Shown piece by piece: positions 33,727 to 43,302 of a DNA stretch of 64,000 bases. How positions within the stretch are numbered: position 1 is the first letter of the stretch; each line of letters starts with the position of its first letter. The position numbers and the translations under genes are program-made. Under the pieces are notes generated by a model. It saw nothing but the letters and a program-made list of their open reading frames with translations. It did not search any database and was not told the DNA's origin. Origin of the DNA: Tenrec ecaudatus (Eukaryota > Chordata > Mammalia > Afrosoricida > Tenrecidae); contig NC_134540.1 in NCBI RefSeq assembly GCF_050624435.1, positions 24,392,001-24,456,000 on the forward strand, read 5' to 3'.

Positions 33727-35439
33727 TATTCCTTTTCTTCGGCCAATTATAAATTCTTATTTATATAACAAATAGAGTCATTTCTTTACCACCCTGTTCA
33801 GATAGCAAGACTGGATTAAGCAACTAATCATAGCATATGTTGAGTTTGCAAAGAACTGTGGCTTGAGTCAAAAACGAAAATGACTTTTAAAAAGTTTAGA
33901 AATTGATGAGAAAGTGACAAGTTTTCCCCAATGCCAGGCCATTCAGAGAACCTGTAGACTTGGCTGTGTTCACCAGGAATAAAGAGGTCTCTGAAGGATT
34001 CTTAGAATGCGGTTTCTTATGAAACACTCTGCCACTATTCCACAGTCCTCTCCTGAAAACTGGATGGTCTGGGGAACCTATTCAAGTAAAACAAGCAACA
34101 AACAACAACAACAAAACAACAGCAGCAACATCTTCTGGCCCTGAGATAATCATTATTCACAGAGGGTTATATGACTATTTGTTCTATGATTTTCAAAACA
34201 GTTAATTTCTAAGTTCCAAATGGAGAAAATACATAACAATTGTGTTTATCTTTTCCATTCCATTGTTAAAAACCAAAAAACTCCCCCATTTGTTTCAAGA
34301 TTTAACCTTTGCTAAAGCCATGGGCTGAGACACAATCACAACCAAATACCTCCCCCATTGAAACTAGTCCTTCAGAGCCCTGAAATCAAAAGGGAAAAAA
34401 AAAAAATCTTCCTCTCCTCCCAGCTCTCAGGATTTTAAATGGTAATGATCAGTTCATTTGAGAAAATGGCATTTCGGTGCTTCCCTTCCCAAGCTCTTAA
34501 GGCGGATAAGGTGTCTCTTTCTCAGTGATGTGCACCTCCTTTTGTTTGCTAGCATTACTGGAACTGACCTGGCATGGATCACTGGGTGAGTAGGCAATCT
34601 TAAACACTTCTCATATAAATTACGGGTTCCTTTCCAAGTGCAATTGCTCACAGGGCAATACACCATTTTACAACTCTGATAGCAAAGTCTCTTCATTCTA
34701 CTGGGTTCCGTACCCCCTCCCCCAAGGAAATGAACAGACAAGAAGACAGATGGAGACGTGAACCTCAGAAGTGTCCGGTCTGGTTCAACTTTGAATATGT
34801 ACATGACTGGCAATTTGAGACCCTTCAGTTCTCCTATTTCCTTCTTTTACCCTTGTCAATTCTTTTTGCCCTGTTTTAGAAACCAGCAGCATAGCAAACA
34901 CCCCCACAACCCCCCGCCCCCCCCACACGTCAATATAGGTACATGCTATTAAAAAGAAAATAGTAACAGATATGGGCATTTGCAACATATATTAAAATGA
35001 ATTTTCCACAAAGGCAAGTTATGTTCACATGTTATGATTGATCTATATCTATAGGTAGAAAGGACACACTGAACTTCCATGCAAATGTGACTTAGTATTA
35101 AATGACCATTCCCACATTCCTGGGTTCGAAGGATGGCCACATTTTCCAAGCCAATGTCTTCTTTCCCATGAACTCTAAGGACAAGGTGTGTTTTTACTGA
35201 GAGTTGACTCAGATCAGAGCATGAAGTATTGTATTTCAGGTTGTGGCTCTGTAAAACCCTGTAACTTTCTTTGAAGTGAAGCAGTGTCAATCTGTTTCCA
35301 TGTCTGAGTAACTCTTAGAAGAGCCTGCCTGACCCAAGTCAACCCATTGAAACATACTATTTCCTCATAATTGATGTTCCAAGTGAGTGTCCTTTCATAA
35401 TAAAATGTGCTGGGAAACAAAACAGCTTTGCATCGGCAC

Positions 35440-35900
35440 AAGTTGCATCATAATTAAATTTTATTTGATCCCATCGAGGCATGCTAAATGTTGAGCAAAA
35501 TATAAGTTTAAGTAATTTGTTTGTATTCTTATCTGTAGGAGTTGGAAATTAACGGCGTTGCTAGTTTGCGTTTACTGTTAAAGCCTGGAGAGCAGAGAGA
35601 TTGCTTTGCAAACATTACAGTTATTATGTCTGCAGTTGGTACTCTTTGTATAAATTATTGATCAGCCAGCTTATTTTTCTTTCTGCTTAATGGATATTAT
35701 AGCATAGCCGTTTACAACGCTATAGTTGAGGTTGTGTCAGCACTTCCATCATAATAAACCCTCTCTTAGAGGGGTTTATAACTTGTAAAAATTTGCTCTG
35801 GGCTGAAAGTTGACATAAAAGATCTCATGCTAAAAGGTGTCGATTGTGTTCTTTTAACTTTTTTGAAAATTCCCTTTGTTCTGCCTGACAATAAATAAAT
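35440..35900. promoter_or_regulatory. Candidate conserved non-coding element
   Basis: AT-rich but high-complexity, free of repeats. It has homeodomain-type cores ('cataattaaatt', 'gcttaatgg', 'aaattattgatc') and a hairpin-like 'taaaccctctcttagagggg'. About 6.7 kb upstream of the DACH1 ATG. Conservation is inferred from character only. Confidence 0.3.
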
Positions 35901-37559
35901 AAGTAAGGTGTTTATTCTTTGCTAACCATCCTTGAAATATCTGACTTCCAACAGAACAATTGATATAGGCTGCTCCGTTGGACAATTGCCTCCTCCTTTC
36001 TTTCAAGGAGCAGAGAGCAAGAAAGAGAACCAAGCTAATGAGTTAAACTATAACACCAATAAAAACAACAACTGAAAAGTGGACAGCGAATCAATAGAGA
36101 CCTCGACAATCAATTCAATACATTTCTAGCAACATTAGAAAGTTGAACAACATGTGATGTTTTCTTATTAGATGTGTTTCTGCACTACAGACCCTTAGGC
36201 TTTGTCCTTACTTCACTCCTAATTATTACCCTGAGGCAATTCATATGCCTTCATGCTGATCTTCGGTAGAGGAAAAGTTTCCAATTGTTTAATTTTAAGA
36301 TAAAGGACAGTGACGACTAGAATTTACGCCCATCTGAAAAGATGTGGTACTTTCTAGAAAAAGAGAGACTTAACTACCTGCCTGACTTTTGGACCTCACC
36401 TCACTTGTCCCATTCCTCTCCGGAAGGTCTGCTTTAAGCGGTAAAGATACTACTTTTGTTGCTGCTCCGTTTTACAGTCCAATTCTAACATTACCTGGCG
36501 GTGTTTGTTTTATGTTTTGTCAACTATGAGTACCAACCTACAAGTGAAATGAAGGAACTGTGCCCTGTAAAGAGTGAGGAGAGAAGTGTGCCGATCTTGG
36601 AGAGTTGGTTACTACTGCCTGTCGTGGGAATGGTGTAGTCAGAAGTCAGAAAATAGAGTAACATGACTTTCCCTCTCCTTTGTAGTTGTTCTTCATATCT
36701 CTATCCTGCCTTTCTCTACCTGGGATTAGAGATTTTCTGAGGATACAGTCCTCTACACAGCAAAATATGGTCTGCCTCATGGCACCTCCATTTCAAACCA
36801 GGAGAAAGGGATGGGGGCGGGTGGGGGACCAGAAGATCAGGAGGGAGTAGAAGGCTGATAAATTGCACCATTTGGCCCTAGGAGCTATGTAAACACGCCG
36901 ATGAAGATGCAATGATTCTACGTTCCCAGTAAGCATATATGTAGTCCACACTTTCCCATGCTTTAAATCAAATTCAAGTTAGCAGCAACTTTGTACGCCT
37001 TTTTTATTAAGAATGGGAAGTTTACAGCAGTACGGCACAGGAGGGTGTTTTCCCATGCAGTCGAGTCAATCATCTCTGTGCTTGCTCAGGGCCAGCTGCA
37101 GGGAGAGAAGTCTTCCTGGTTGTGGTTGAAGCAGCAGGGTCAGGGAAAGAGCAGAGGAGAGACCGTGGCAGTGACAAGGAGCAAAAGCCAGAAGTTGAAA
37201 CTCTACGTGCTGAGATCAGAGTCGGAAAGTGTAAAAGTAGGGAAGTTTTTGCTTAAGGTTCATCTGCTGGGCTGAGAGCTGGAGGTTTATCTGCCTGGCT
37301 GATTGGTGAGGCCCTGCCTCTGAGTTAAAAGGGCTTGAGAGAGTTCCTGGGCATAATTTCTCCATCTTCAATGATTTACTACTTTTTTAATAAGTGCAAA
37401 CATCAATTTTGGACTCTCTCCTGAGAAACATTTAACAAAGTCAGTGAACTACTGGTACCCTGAGCTCTTTCTAGGTTTGCCAAACTTTGATGGCTCTTTA
37501 ATAAACCCATGCCTGGAGTTTATCTCTGTCTGCTTTTATTCTATTACCGACCGGGGTCC

Positions 37560-37990
37560 ATTAGTAAATATGCAGATGTAAAAATGATCTTCCTTTTTAC
37601 TTCTCCGTTGCGATATATCCTAGAATTGTTCAGAAGAGCACTCGATTGTAAAAGCTAGTTTGCCGGTGTGCTAATGCACGCTTTGATTGAGTGAATTAGC
37701 AGTCATAACAAGCTGGCAGTCTGGCCATAGAACTGTGCTCAAATTGATTTGTGTTATGGCTGGACTGGAAAATCTAGTGTTCGTTGTTTTTTGCCCTGGG
37801 GCATGTTTGTACCAAACTCCACTTTTCATTTAAATTTCCAATACATTTCGAAAAATTGAAATGCATGTGATCAACATTTGATCCATTTTTTTTCATTAAA
37901 AAAAATTCTGAAAGTAATTTCAGATTCTAAAAAAACCCTGCTTTCAATTAGAGTAAACATAATTAGAGTGACGTCGTGCTCGGAATAGTA
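37560..37990. promoter_or_regulatory. Candidate conserved non-coding element
   Basis: A complex, repeat-free AT-rich interval with 'gagtgaattagcagtcataa', 'caaattgatttgtgttatgg' and 'cataattagagtgacgtcgt' (a TGACGTC CRE-like site at 37969-37975). The enhancer assignment is inference. Confidence 0.3.
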
Positions 37991-38730
37991 AATCTCCCCT
38001 TGAATCTATTAAGCATGTTATCTCCTTGTCCTGTCACTGAGAGAAATTCAGTATATACCTGGAGGAGGCATCTGTATTTTTCTGTGCATGCTACTAATAA
38101 CAGCGGGGTGGGGGTGGGGACACACAGTAATGAATCTTTTCTTGTTTCCCTTTCAGTACATACCCCACACGCTTTTGTTTTGCTTAATGATGCTTTAACA
38201 AGAGGATGCTCAAAGCGCTCAGGAAATTTTGAGATATTCAAGAAGCATTCAGATATACATTCCGTTAAGTTATCCAATCATTTTTGTTTTTTATATGCTA
38301 GGATATATGCCTTTTCAATCTTTCCTTTTTTTAGTAGCAGTATCAGTTGTGATACTGAGACTCAGAAGATTTAAAGCAATTACTTACCCTGACTTGGTCA
38401 ATATTTGTATATTTCTTACAATATTCTGCACTGTGGTCGTTTACCAAAATTATAATGCAGCATGATTAAACTTTAAAAAAACCCTCAAACTATTGATTAC
38501 TGAGAAAGCTTTTATGAAATCATTTAGTCAGTTTCCCCACTTGAGAAATCAGTGAATAAGATAGATAAGAATGGAATGGGTGTAACCCTAGGTTATAAAA
38601 AGGGTCAAAACATAAATCTCCATAGAAGTCCTGGTTTTATCCTGACAATATAAAATGGGGCTGGGTCCCAACTATAAATTCACCTTTCTACAGATCATAC
38701 CATTTTCTTCCGCAGCAAGTTTTGAAAAGA

Positions 38731-38759
38731 TGCGTGTGTGTGTGTGTGTGTGTGTGTGT
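38731..38759. repeat. (TG)n microsatellite
   Basis: TGCG followed by about 12 TG units; alternating purine-pyrimidine. Confidence 0.95.
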
Positions 38760-39119
38760 CCCGGTTTCAATAGAAGCATTTCCTTGTCACTGCCCCTTTT
38801 AACGAAATAGGATGCCCTCATCACCAGCAAAATGCCTGTTGTTATCCAGGTATTCGCCTAGACTTTAGCTGTCACAGCTCCTCTGTGTTTTCTTACTACC
38901 TCCCGAGACCTCAGGGCCGCATTTGGGACTGCACTGAACTCGGCGTCCTGTGTTGGGTTTGGTTAAGTAAAAGATGGTAAGACCAGAGACCATGCTCCCA
39001 GTTAATTCCCATTCAAAGAATATTGGCCAAGGGAGGGGAGCAGAGGGAGGAGGGTAAAGGGGAGGGGCCTGGAGAGGGCAGAGGGAGGGAAGAAAATACT
39101 TTCCCTGAACTGGTACAAG

Positions 39120-39350
39120 CTCAGCTTCAAAAGATATCCTAGGAAAGAAATTAAAGACTTCTTAATTAGTGCAGCAATTAAGCTTTCTTGGTAGCATTTT
39201 AATCAGCACAGGCCGTATCAAAGGACAAACAGAACGATTTGCAGGTCTTTGAATTTTAAACAGTCTTATTGATTTCAGCACAATACATCTTCACAAAACA
39301 CAGGGAGAATTTTCTAATATCAGTTACAGTACTTTGAGTTTTGCTTATGC
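39120..39350. promoter_or_regulatory. Candidate conserved non-coding element with TCF/LEF-type site
   Basis: 'cttcttaattagtgcagcaa', 'gcattttaatcagcacaggc' and ATCAAAGG at 39217-39224 lie in repeat-free sequence 3.2 kb upstream of the DACH1 ATG. Motifs are seen; function is inferred. Confidence 0.3.
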
Positions 39351-41614
39351 AAATGGGGTGAACATTGGTGGAGAGGAGATGGAGGGCGAGGAACTGAAAC
39401 AAGCAGAAATGTAGAACAATAAACAAACCAGACAGCTCAGGAAAGCAAGATGCCCTGGGGAGGGTAACACATTTGAACTCCTTCTTGAGTTGATTTGTCT
39501 GCTGTTGCTAAATGCTGTTTGCCTTAACCATTAGTAACATTTCTCCAAAAAAGAAAAGAGACAGGGAAGGGAGTCTTTTATGATTATCCAGGCAGAGAGC
39601 ACCACCCCCCCAGTCAAATTTGCATTACATACCCTTTCAAATCCTATTGTTTGATAAAGAGTCACTGGTGGTTCCCTGAAATGGGTTAGAGACCTGAGGT
39701 CCCAGGAAACTCCAGTCCTGGGGGGAGGGGGGCAGTGAGCAAATGCCCCCAATCTTGCTTCTGAGTGGAGCACCCTCTGAGAGGGAACTGGTGTCCCAGC
39801 AGTAGAAAATTTGGAGTTTTCTTCTAAATAGAGTGGGGTTATGGCTTGGTCTGTGTTCATTATCTCCTATCTGTCTGTGGCTTTCCCATGTGGCAGGTGT
39901 TGGATGTGGAAGAGTTTAAGGAAAATTCAAAATAGGGCAGGCAGTATTTCAGCATTTGCTTCCTCCTTCGCCTCCCACCCCATTAATAGGTCTAGGATTA
40001 AAAATGATAAAACTGCCATGTAGTAGTTTAAACTGTCCCAGGGTTTGTTATAATTGTACATGCCAATCTAATATGCAATTTTTGAAGGATAGATATAGAG
40101 AGATGTCTACATACTGTCTTCCCAACATATATAAGCACATACAGTGTTTTGATGGAATGTGTTCCACATAGAATTCAAGTTTTTAATGGAAGAAACATAA
40201 GAGGAGTGAAAATTAATAGGTATTCTCTCAGAACATGTTAAGATACACGAACAATTGTGTAAACTTTACCTTCCCTGTAGAAGTTTATCTGTTTTCCTGC
40301 AACCATCAATTTCCTGAATTATTATAACCCGGGGAAGCCACCTGATATAACTGCTTTCCCCCGTGTAGCTCAGCATAAAGTGAGACAAATTAATCAATAG
40401 CGTCATATTTCTCTGAAGATATCCTTTCACCTGCATTTCCAAAAGTTTAACGAATTAAACAAAGAGAAATATAATTTAACCACAAAATAACATAAAATTT
40501 CATTGTGAAATTTTCCAGTGCTGTCATCTTGCTACTGATCGTCAATTTTTAAAAAATATGCGGAAGGTTGAAGACATTGTTTCATATCCTGTGAAGCTAC
40601 TGAACATGTGTAGACAGGTTGGAAGCCTAATTATTTAAGACTCCTAGAGATAAAAGCAGAGAACTGACTTGACCTATGATCAAATCCGTGTTGGTCAGAA
40701 GTCCTTGGGGGAAAAAAACCACCCAAAAAACCTCCAAGCAACAGGTTAGAAAAGAGGAAAAGGGGAGAAAGAGAAACAATCTAAACTCAACATGAAACGG
40801 TTTTTAAAAGTAGCAACACTTTCTGTATTGATAAGTCACCTAGCTAACCTCCTTTGGCTCTCATTATTTACAAAACATTTTTTCACTGATTGACCTTTAA
40901 AACAAAGGCTTTCCCCAAACAGGGGTGATGCTTCCCTAATGCATAAAACTAAAAAACAAACCAAAAACATGATTACTGTGTAATTCAAATAGCCAACAGG
41001 CCACTAGACTTGGATCTGAAAGGATTCCAGGATATTTGGTTACTTTGCAGGACAGGTAAATGAACTACAGAGTTTCCAGTAAGAAACATCCGGGTGTCCT
41101 TGTTCCCGACTTTCTAAACCTTCCAGGGTACCCGACCACTTCACATTTTCTAGGTAAAACACAACAGGCATTTCTGACCTCCATTTGGCGCGAAACTGAA
41201 GTTAAACTCTGACGGGTCTACATCTTGGAAAGCGTTTTCTTTTCCCAAACTATCAAGGAATAAGGAAGGAAATACAGACGAAGTCGTGAATCTTCAGCGT
41301 TTTGGGGGGCCAGGCTCTTGTCTCCCCTACCCCCCGCCCGCCCCCTCACAGAAGTTGAAAACTCTCCTACCTGGTACGTTCACTAGCTTTAAACAAGGCA
41401 CTGCGTTCAGAGAGAAAACGTGTAGGAAGCATACGTGTTGCTTACTTGCGGACCATCCTCAAGTTAATTTCTTAACCATGGAGAAGTGAGAGGATGGCTT
41501 TTCATTTATTCTCCAGGCAGGAGCGCGCGGACAGAGAGATCCGGAATCCTTTAAGAGCTCTCGCAGCGCTCGGGGTCCTCTGGTTAAGTTGGCAGGAAAT
41601 TGCATGGAAGCTTT

Positions 41615-41642
41615 TGGGGGGCTGAGGGGGGGGGCGGGCAGG
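41615..41642 (+). other. G-run cluster, possible G-quadruplex, at the promoter edge
   Basis: Runs of 6, 9 and 3 G, separated by CTGA and C, sit about 820 bp upstream of the DACH1 ATG. Four or more G3 blocks with short loops can be drawn. This is a structural prediction only. Confidence 0.4.
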
Positions 41643-42060
41643 AAAATAGGAGTCGCGGTGGACAACATGGAATGTTGAGACTTTCAATCTAACGGTGGGA
41701 GAGAGAGCAGGGGACGGTCGCCCTCACCCGTTCCCTCCGCTAATTTCCCGTCCCGGCTTCTCCCCCTGCGCCCCTCCCTCCACCTCCCCCCCCTGCTCCC
41801 CCCTCCCCCGCGCTCTCCCCCGGCGTCTCGCGCTCCCCCAGTCTCGGCTCCGAGTTCCTGGTTGGATAATTTGGGTTAATACTAGTGAGCGAGGTTTTTG
41901 CGGCTTCAAAGGGTATTTCAAGTTTCCGGAGCTCCTCCCCTCTGCACCGTGTGACCACAACAACTCGTCCAGCCGGCAGCCTGCACTTTTCAGCTCATTT
42001 TCTCTCTGTCATTCCCCTCTCAATCTTTGATCAATGTACTTGCCGGGGAGAACCCGAGTC
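41640..42060 (+). promoter_or_regulatory. Probable DACH1 core promoter / transcription start region
   Basis: This lies 400-800 bp upstream of the start codon at the CpG-island edge. It contains a long pyrimidine-rich tract (41750-41830) and a pyrimidine-rich patch with TTTTCTCTCTGTC near 41997-42010. There is no convincing TATA box. The start site cannot be fixed from sequence; dispersed initiation is expected for such a promoter. Inferred from position and composition only. Confidence 0.5.
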
Positions 42061-42105
42061 CTGCAAACCGCCTCCTCTTCACCTTCGTCCCCAACTTGGT
42101 GCTAG
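42034..42105 (+). other. Upstream ORF 1 in the DACH1 5' leader (23 codons)
   Basis: ATG at 42034 in a weak context (TCAATGT) opens a 23-codon frame ending with TAG at 42103-42105. It is out of frame with DACH1. It matters only if transcription starts upstream of 42034. The peptide has no recognisable features. Confidence 0.45.
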
Positions 42106-42446
42106 AGCGGGACCCACAGCCCCGCGGCCGCCCCTCCCCGCCCCCGCCCCCGATCCCAGCCCCCGCAGAGGACGCGCAGTTGGACTTGCGGGACACTTTG
42201 GCGCGTTCCTCCCCGGTGCGCGTCCGGCGCTCGCCCCTCGGGCGCTCGCTCGCTTCCGCCGCTGCCCTGCGCTCGCCCCCCGCGCTCCCCTTCCTCCGGC
42301 CGCTCGCCCTCGCTCCCGCTCCCAGACTTTCTGTGGTGGCGGCGGCCGCCGCCGCACCCCAGCTCGTTCTCCCCCTCGGGCTCCCTCGCCCTCCCCGGGG
42401 CGCGCGGCAACTTTGCCCCCTCGCTTCGCCTCCTCGTCCCCCTTCT

Positions 42447-42452
42447 ATGTGA
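42447..42452 (+). promoter_or_regulatory. Start-stop uORF (ATGTGA) 2 nt before the DACH1 start codon
   Basis: The leader reads CTTCTATGTGACCATGGC. ATG at 42447 is followed immediately by TGA (42450-42452), two bases before the DACH1 ATG at 42455. The upstream ATG has a weak context (T at -3, T at +4) and the DACH1 ATG a strong one, so leaky scanning should favour DACH1. Start-stop elements are known to stall ribosomes at initiation; a regulatory role here is inference. Confidence 0.6.
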
Positions 42453-42454
42453 CC

Positions 42455-43296
42455 ATGGCAGTGCCGGCGGCTTTGATCCCTCCGACCCAGCTGGTCCCCC
42501 CTCAGCCCCCGATCTCCACGTCGGCTTCCTCCTCCGGCACCACCACCTCCACCTCGTCGGCGACCTCGTCTCCGGCTCCGTCCATCGGGCCCCCGGCCAC
42601 CTCGGGGCCAACTCTGTTCCGGCCGGAGCCCATCGCGGCGGCGGCGGCGGCGGCGGCGGCCACAGTCACCTCCACCGGCGGCGGCGGCGGCAGCGGAGGC
42701 GGCGGTGGCAGCGGCGGCGGCAGCGGAGGCGGTGGCGGCGGCGGCGGCAACTGCAACCCCAGCCTGGCGGCCGCGAGCACCGGCGGCGGCGGTGGCATTA
42801 GCGCCGGCGGCGGCGGCGGCGGCGTCTCGAGCACCCCCATCAACGCGAGCGCGGGCAGCGGCGGCGGCAGCAGCAGCAACAGCAGCAGCAGCAGCAGCAG
42901 TAGCAGCAGCAGCAGCAGTAGCAGCAGCAGCAGCAGCTGCGGCCCCCTCCCCGGGAAACCCGTGTACTCGACCCCGTCCCCAGTGGAAAACACCCCCCAG
43001 AATAATGAGTGCAAAATGGTGGATCTGAGGGGGGCGAAAGTGGCTTCCTTCACCGTGGAGGGCTGCGAGCTGATCTGCCTGCCCCAGGCTTTCGACCTCT
43101 TCCTGAAGCACTTGGTGGGGGGCTTGCACACCGTCTACACCAAGCTGAAGCGGCTGGAGATCACGCCGGTGGTGTGCAATGTGGAACAGGTCCGCATCCT
43201 GAGGGGACTGGGCGCCATCCAGCCCGGAGTGAACCGCTGCAAACTCATCTCCAGGAAAGACTTCGAGACCCTCTACAACGACTGCACCAATGCCAG
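42455..43296 (+). CDS. DACH1: DACH1 coding exon 1 (partial gene; residues 1-280 plus 2 nt)
   Basis: Dachshund homolog 1 is a nuclear Ski/Sno-related transcriptional co-regulator of the Pax-Six-Eya-Dach network. Seen here: ATG at 42455 in a strong Kozak context (GACCATGG) and an N-terminus beginning MAVPAALIPPTQLVPP. This is followed by a Ser/Thr/Pro-rich stretch (about 20-58), an Ala run (61-69), Gly/Ser runs (75-98, 110-123) and a Ser tract (139-161, broken by Asn142). The DachBox-N domain begins near residue 184 (ECKMVDLRGAKVASFTVEGC) and runs to NDCTNA at 275-280. The exon ends at AG/43296 before GTAAGG, a phase-2 donor; codon 281 (AG+N, Ser in known DACH1) is completed in exon 2, outside the window. 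The reading frame's continuation to the TAA at 43298-43300 is intronic. Known DACH1 proteins are about 700-760 residues, so this is only the N-terminal third; the rest of DachBox-N and the DachBox-C coiled coil are missing. The folded part looks identical to what I remember of human DACH1. Identification is essentially certain. Confidence 0.97.
42635..42661 (+). repeat. GCG trinucleotide run encoding the polyalanine tract
   Basis: Nine consecutive Ala codons (eight GCG and a final GCC) encode residues 61-69 of DACH1. The uninterrupted GCG run may vary in length between individuals or species. Confidence 0.8.
42677..42838 (+). repeat. GGC-rich trinucleotide tracts encoding polyglycine
   Basis: GGC/GGT/GGA codons interspersed with AGC encode Gly/Ser runs at residues 75-98, 110-114 and 118-123 of DACH1. 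Some synonymous interruptions (GGA, GGT) break the GGC run. The tract is low-complexity and probably disordered. Confidence 0.8.
42869..42937 (+). repeat. AGC(CAG) trinucleotide tract encoding polyserine
   Basis: AGC codons encode Ser139-141, Asn142 (AAC), then 19 Ser (143-161). Two AGT interruptions fall at 42899-42901 and 42917-42919. In another frame the tract would be CAG (Gln) or GCA (Ala). The interruptions should stabilise an otherwise expansion-prone repeat. Confidence 0.85.
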
Positions 43297-43302
43297 GTAA
43301 GG
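43297..43302 (+). other. DACH1: DACH1 intron 1 splice donor
   Basis: The sequence CCAG|GTAAGG matches the U1 donor consensus. It falls after the second base of codon 281, giving a phase-2 intron, which agrees with known DACH1 where Ala280 is followed by Ser. No other GT nearby gives this junction. Confidence 0.93.

Larger units (their letters stand above)
33727..41499. other. Repeat-poor DACH1 upstream region, no gene
   Basis: 7.8 kb with no AfroSINE, LINE tail or RTE that I can recognise, in contrast to the repeat-rich 33 kb before it. It contains AT-rich, complex, unique-looking sequence with many TAATTA/TTAAT homeodomain-type cores, a (TG)n tract at 38733 and a possible LTR-like interval (36990-37560). 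Most of it probably is regulatory or unannotated DNA. Confidence 0.5.

Noticed and set aside
43297..43300. Apparent DACH1 stop codon after Ala280-Arg281
   Set aside because: The TAA is part of the splice donor GTAAGG; the true transcript continues into exon 2 at codon 281.
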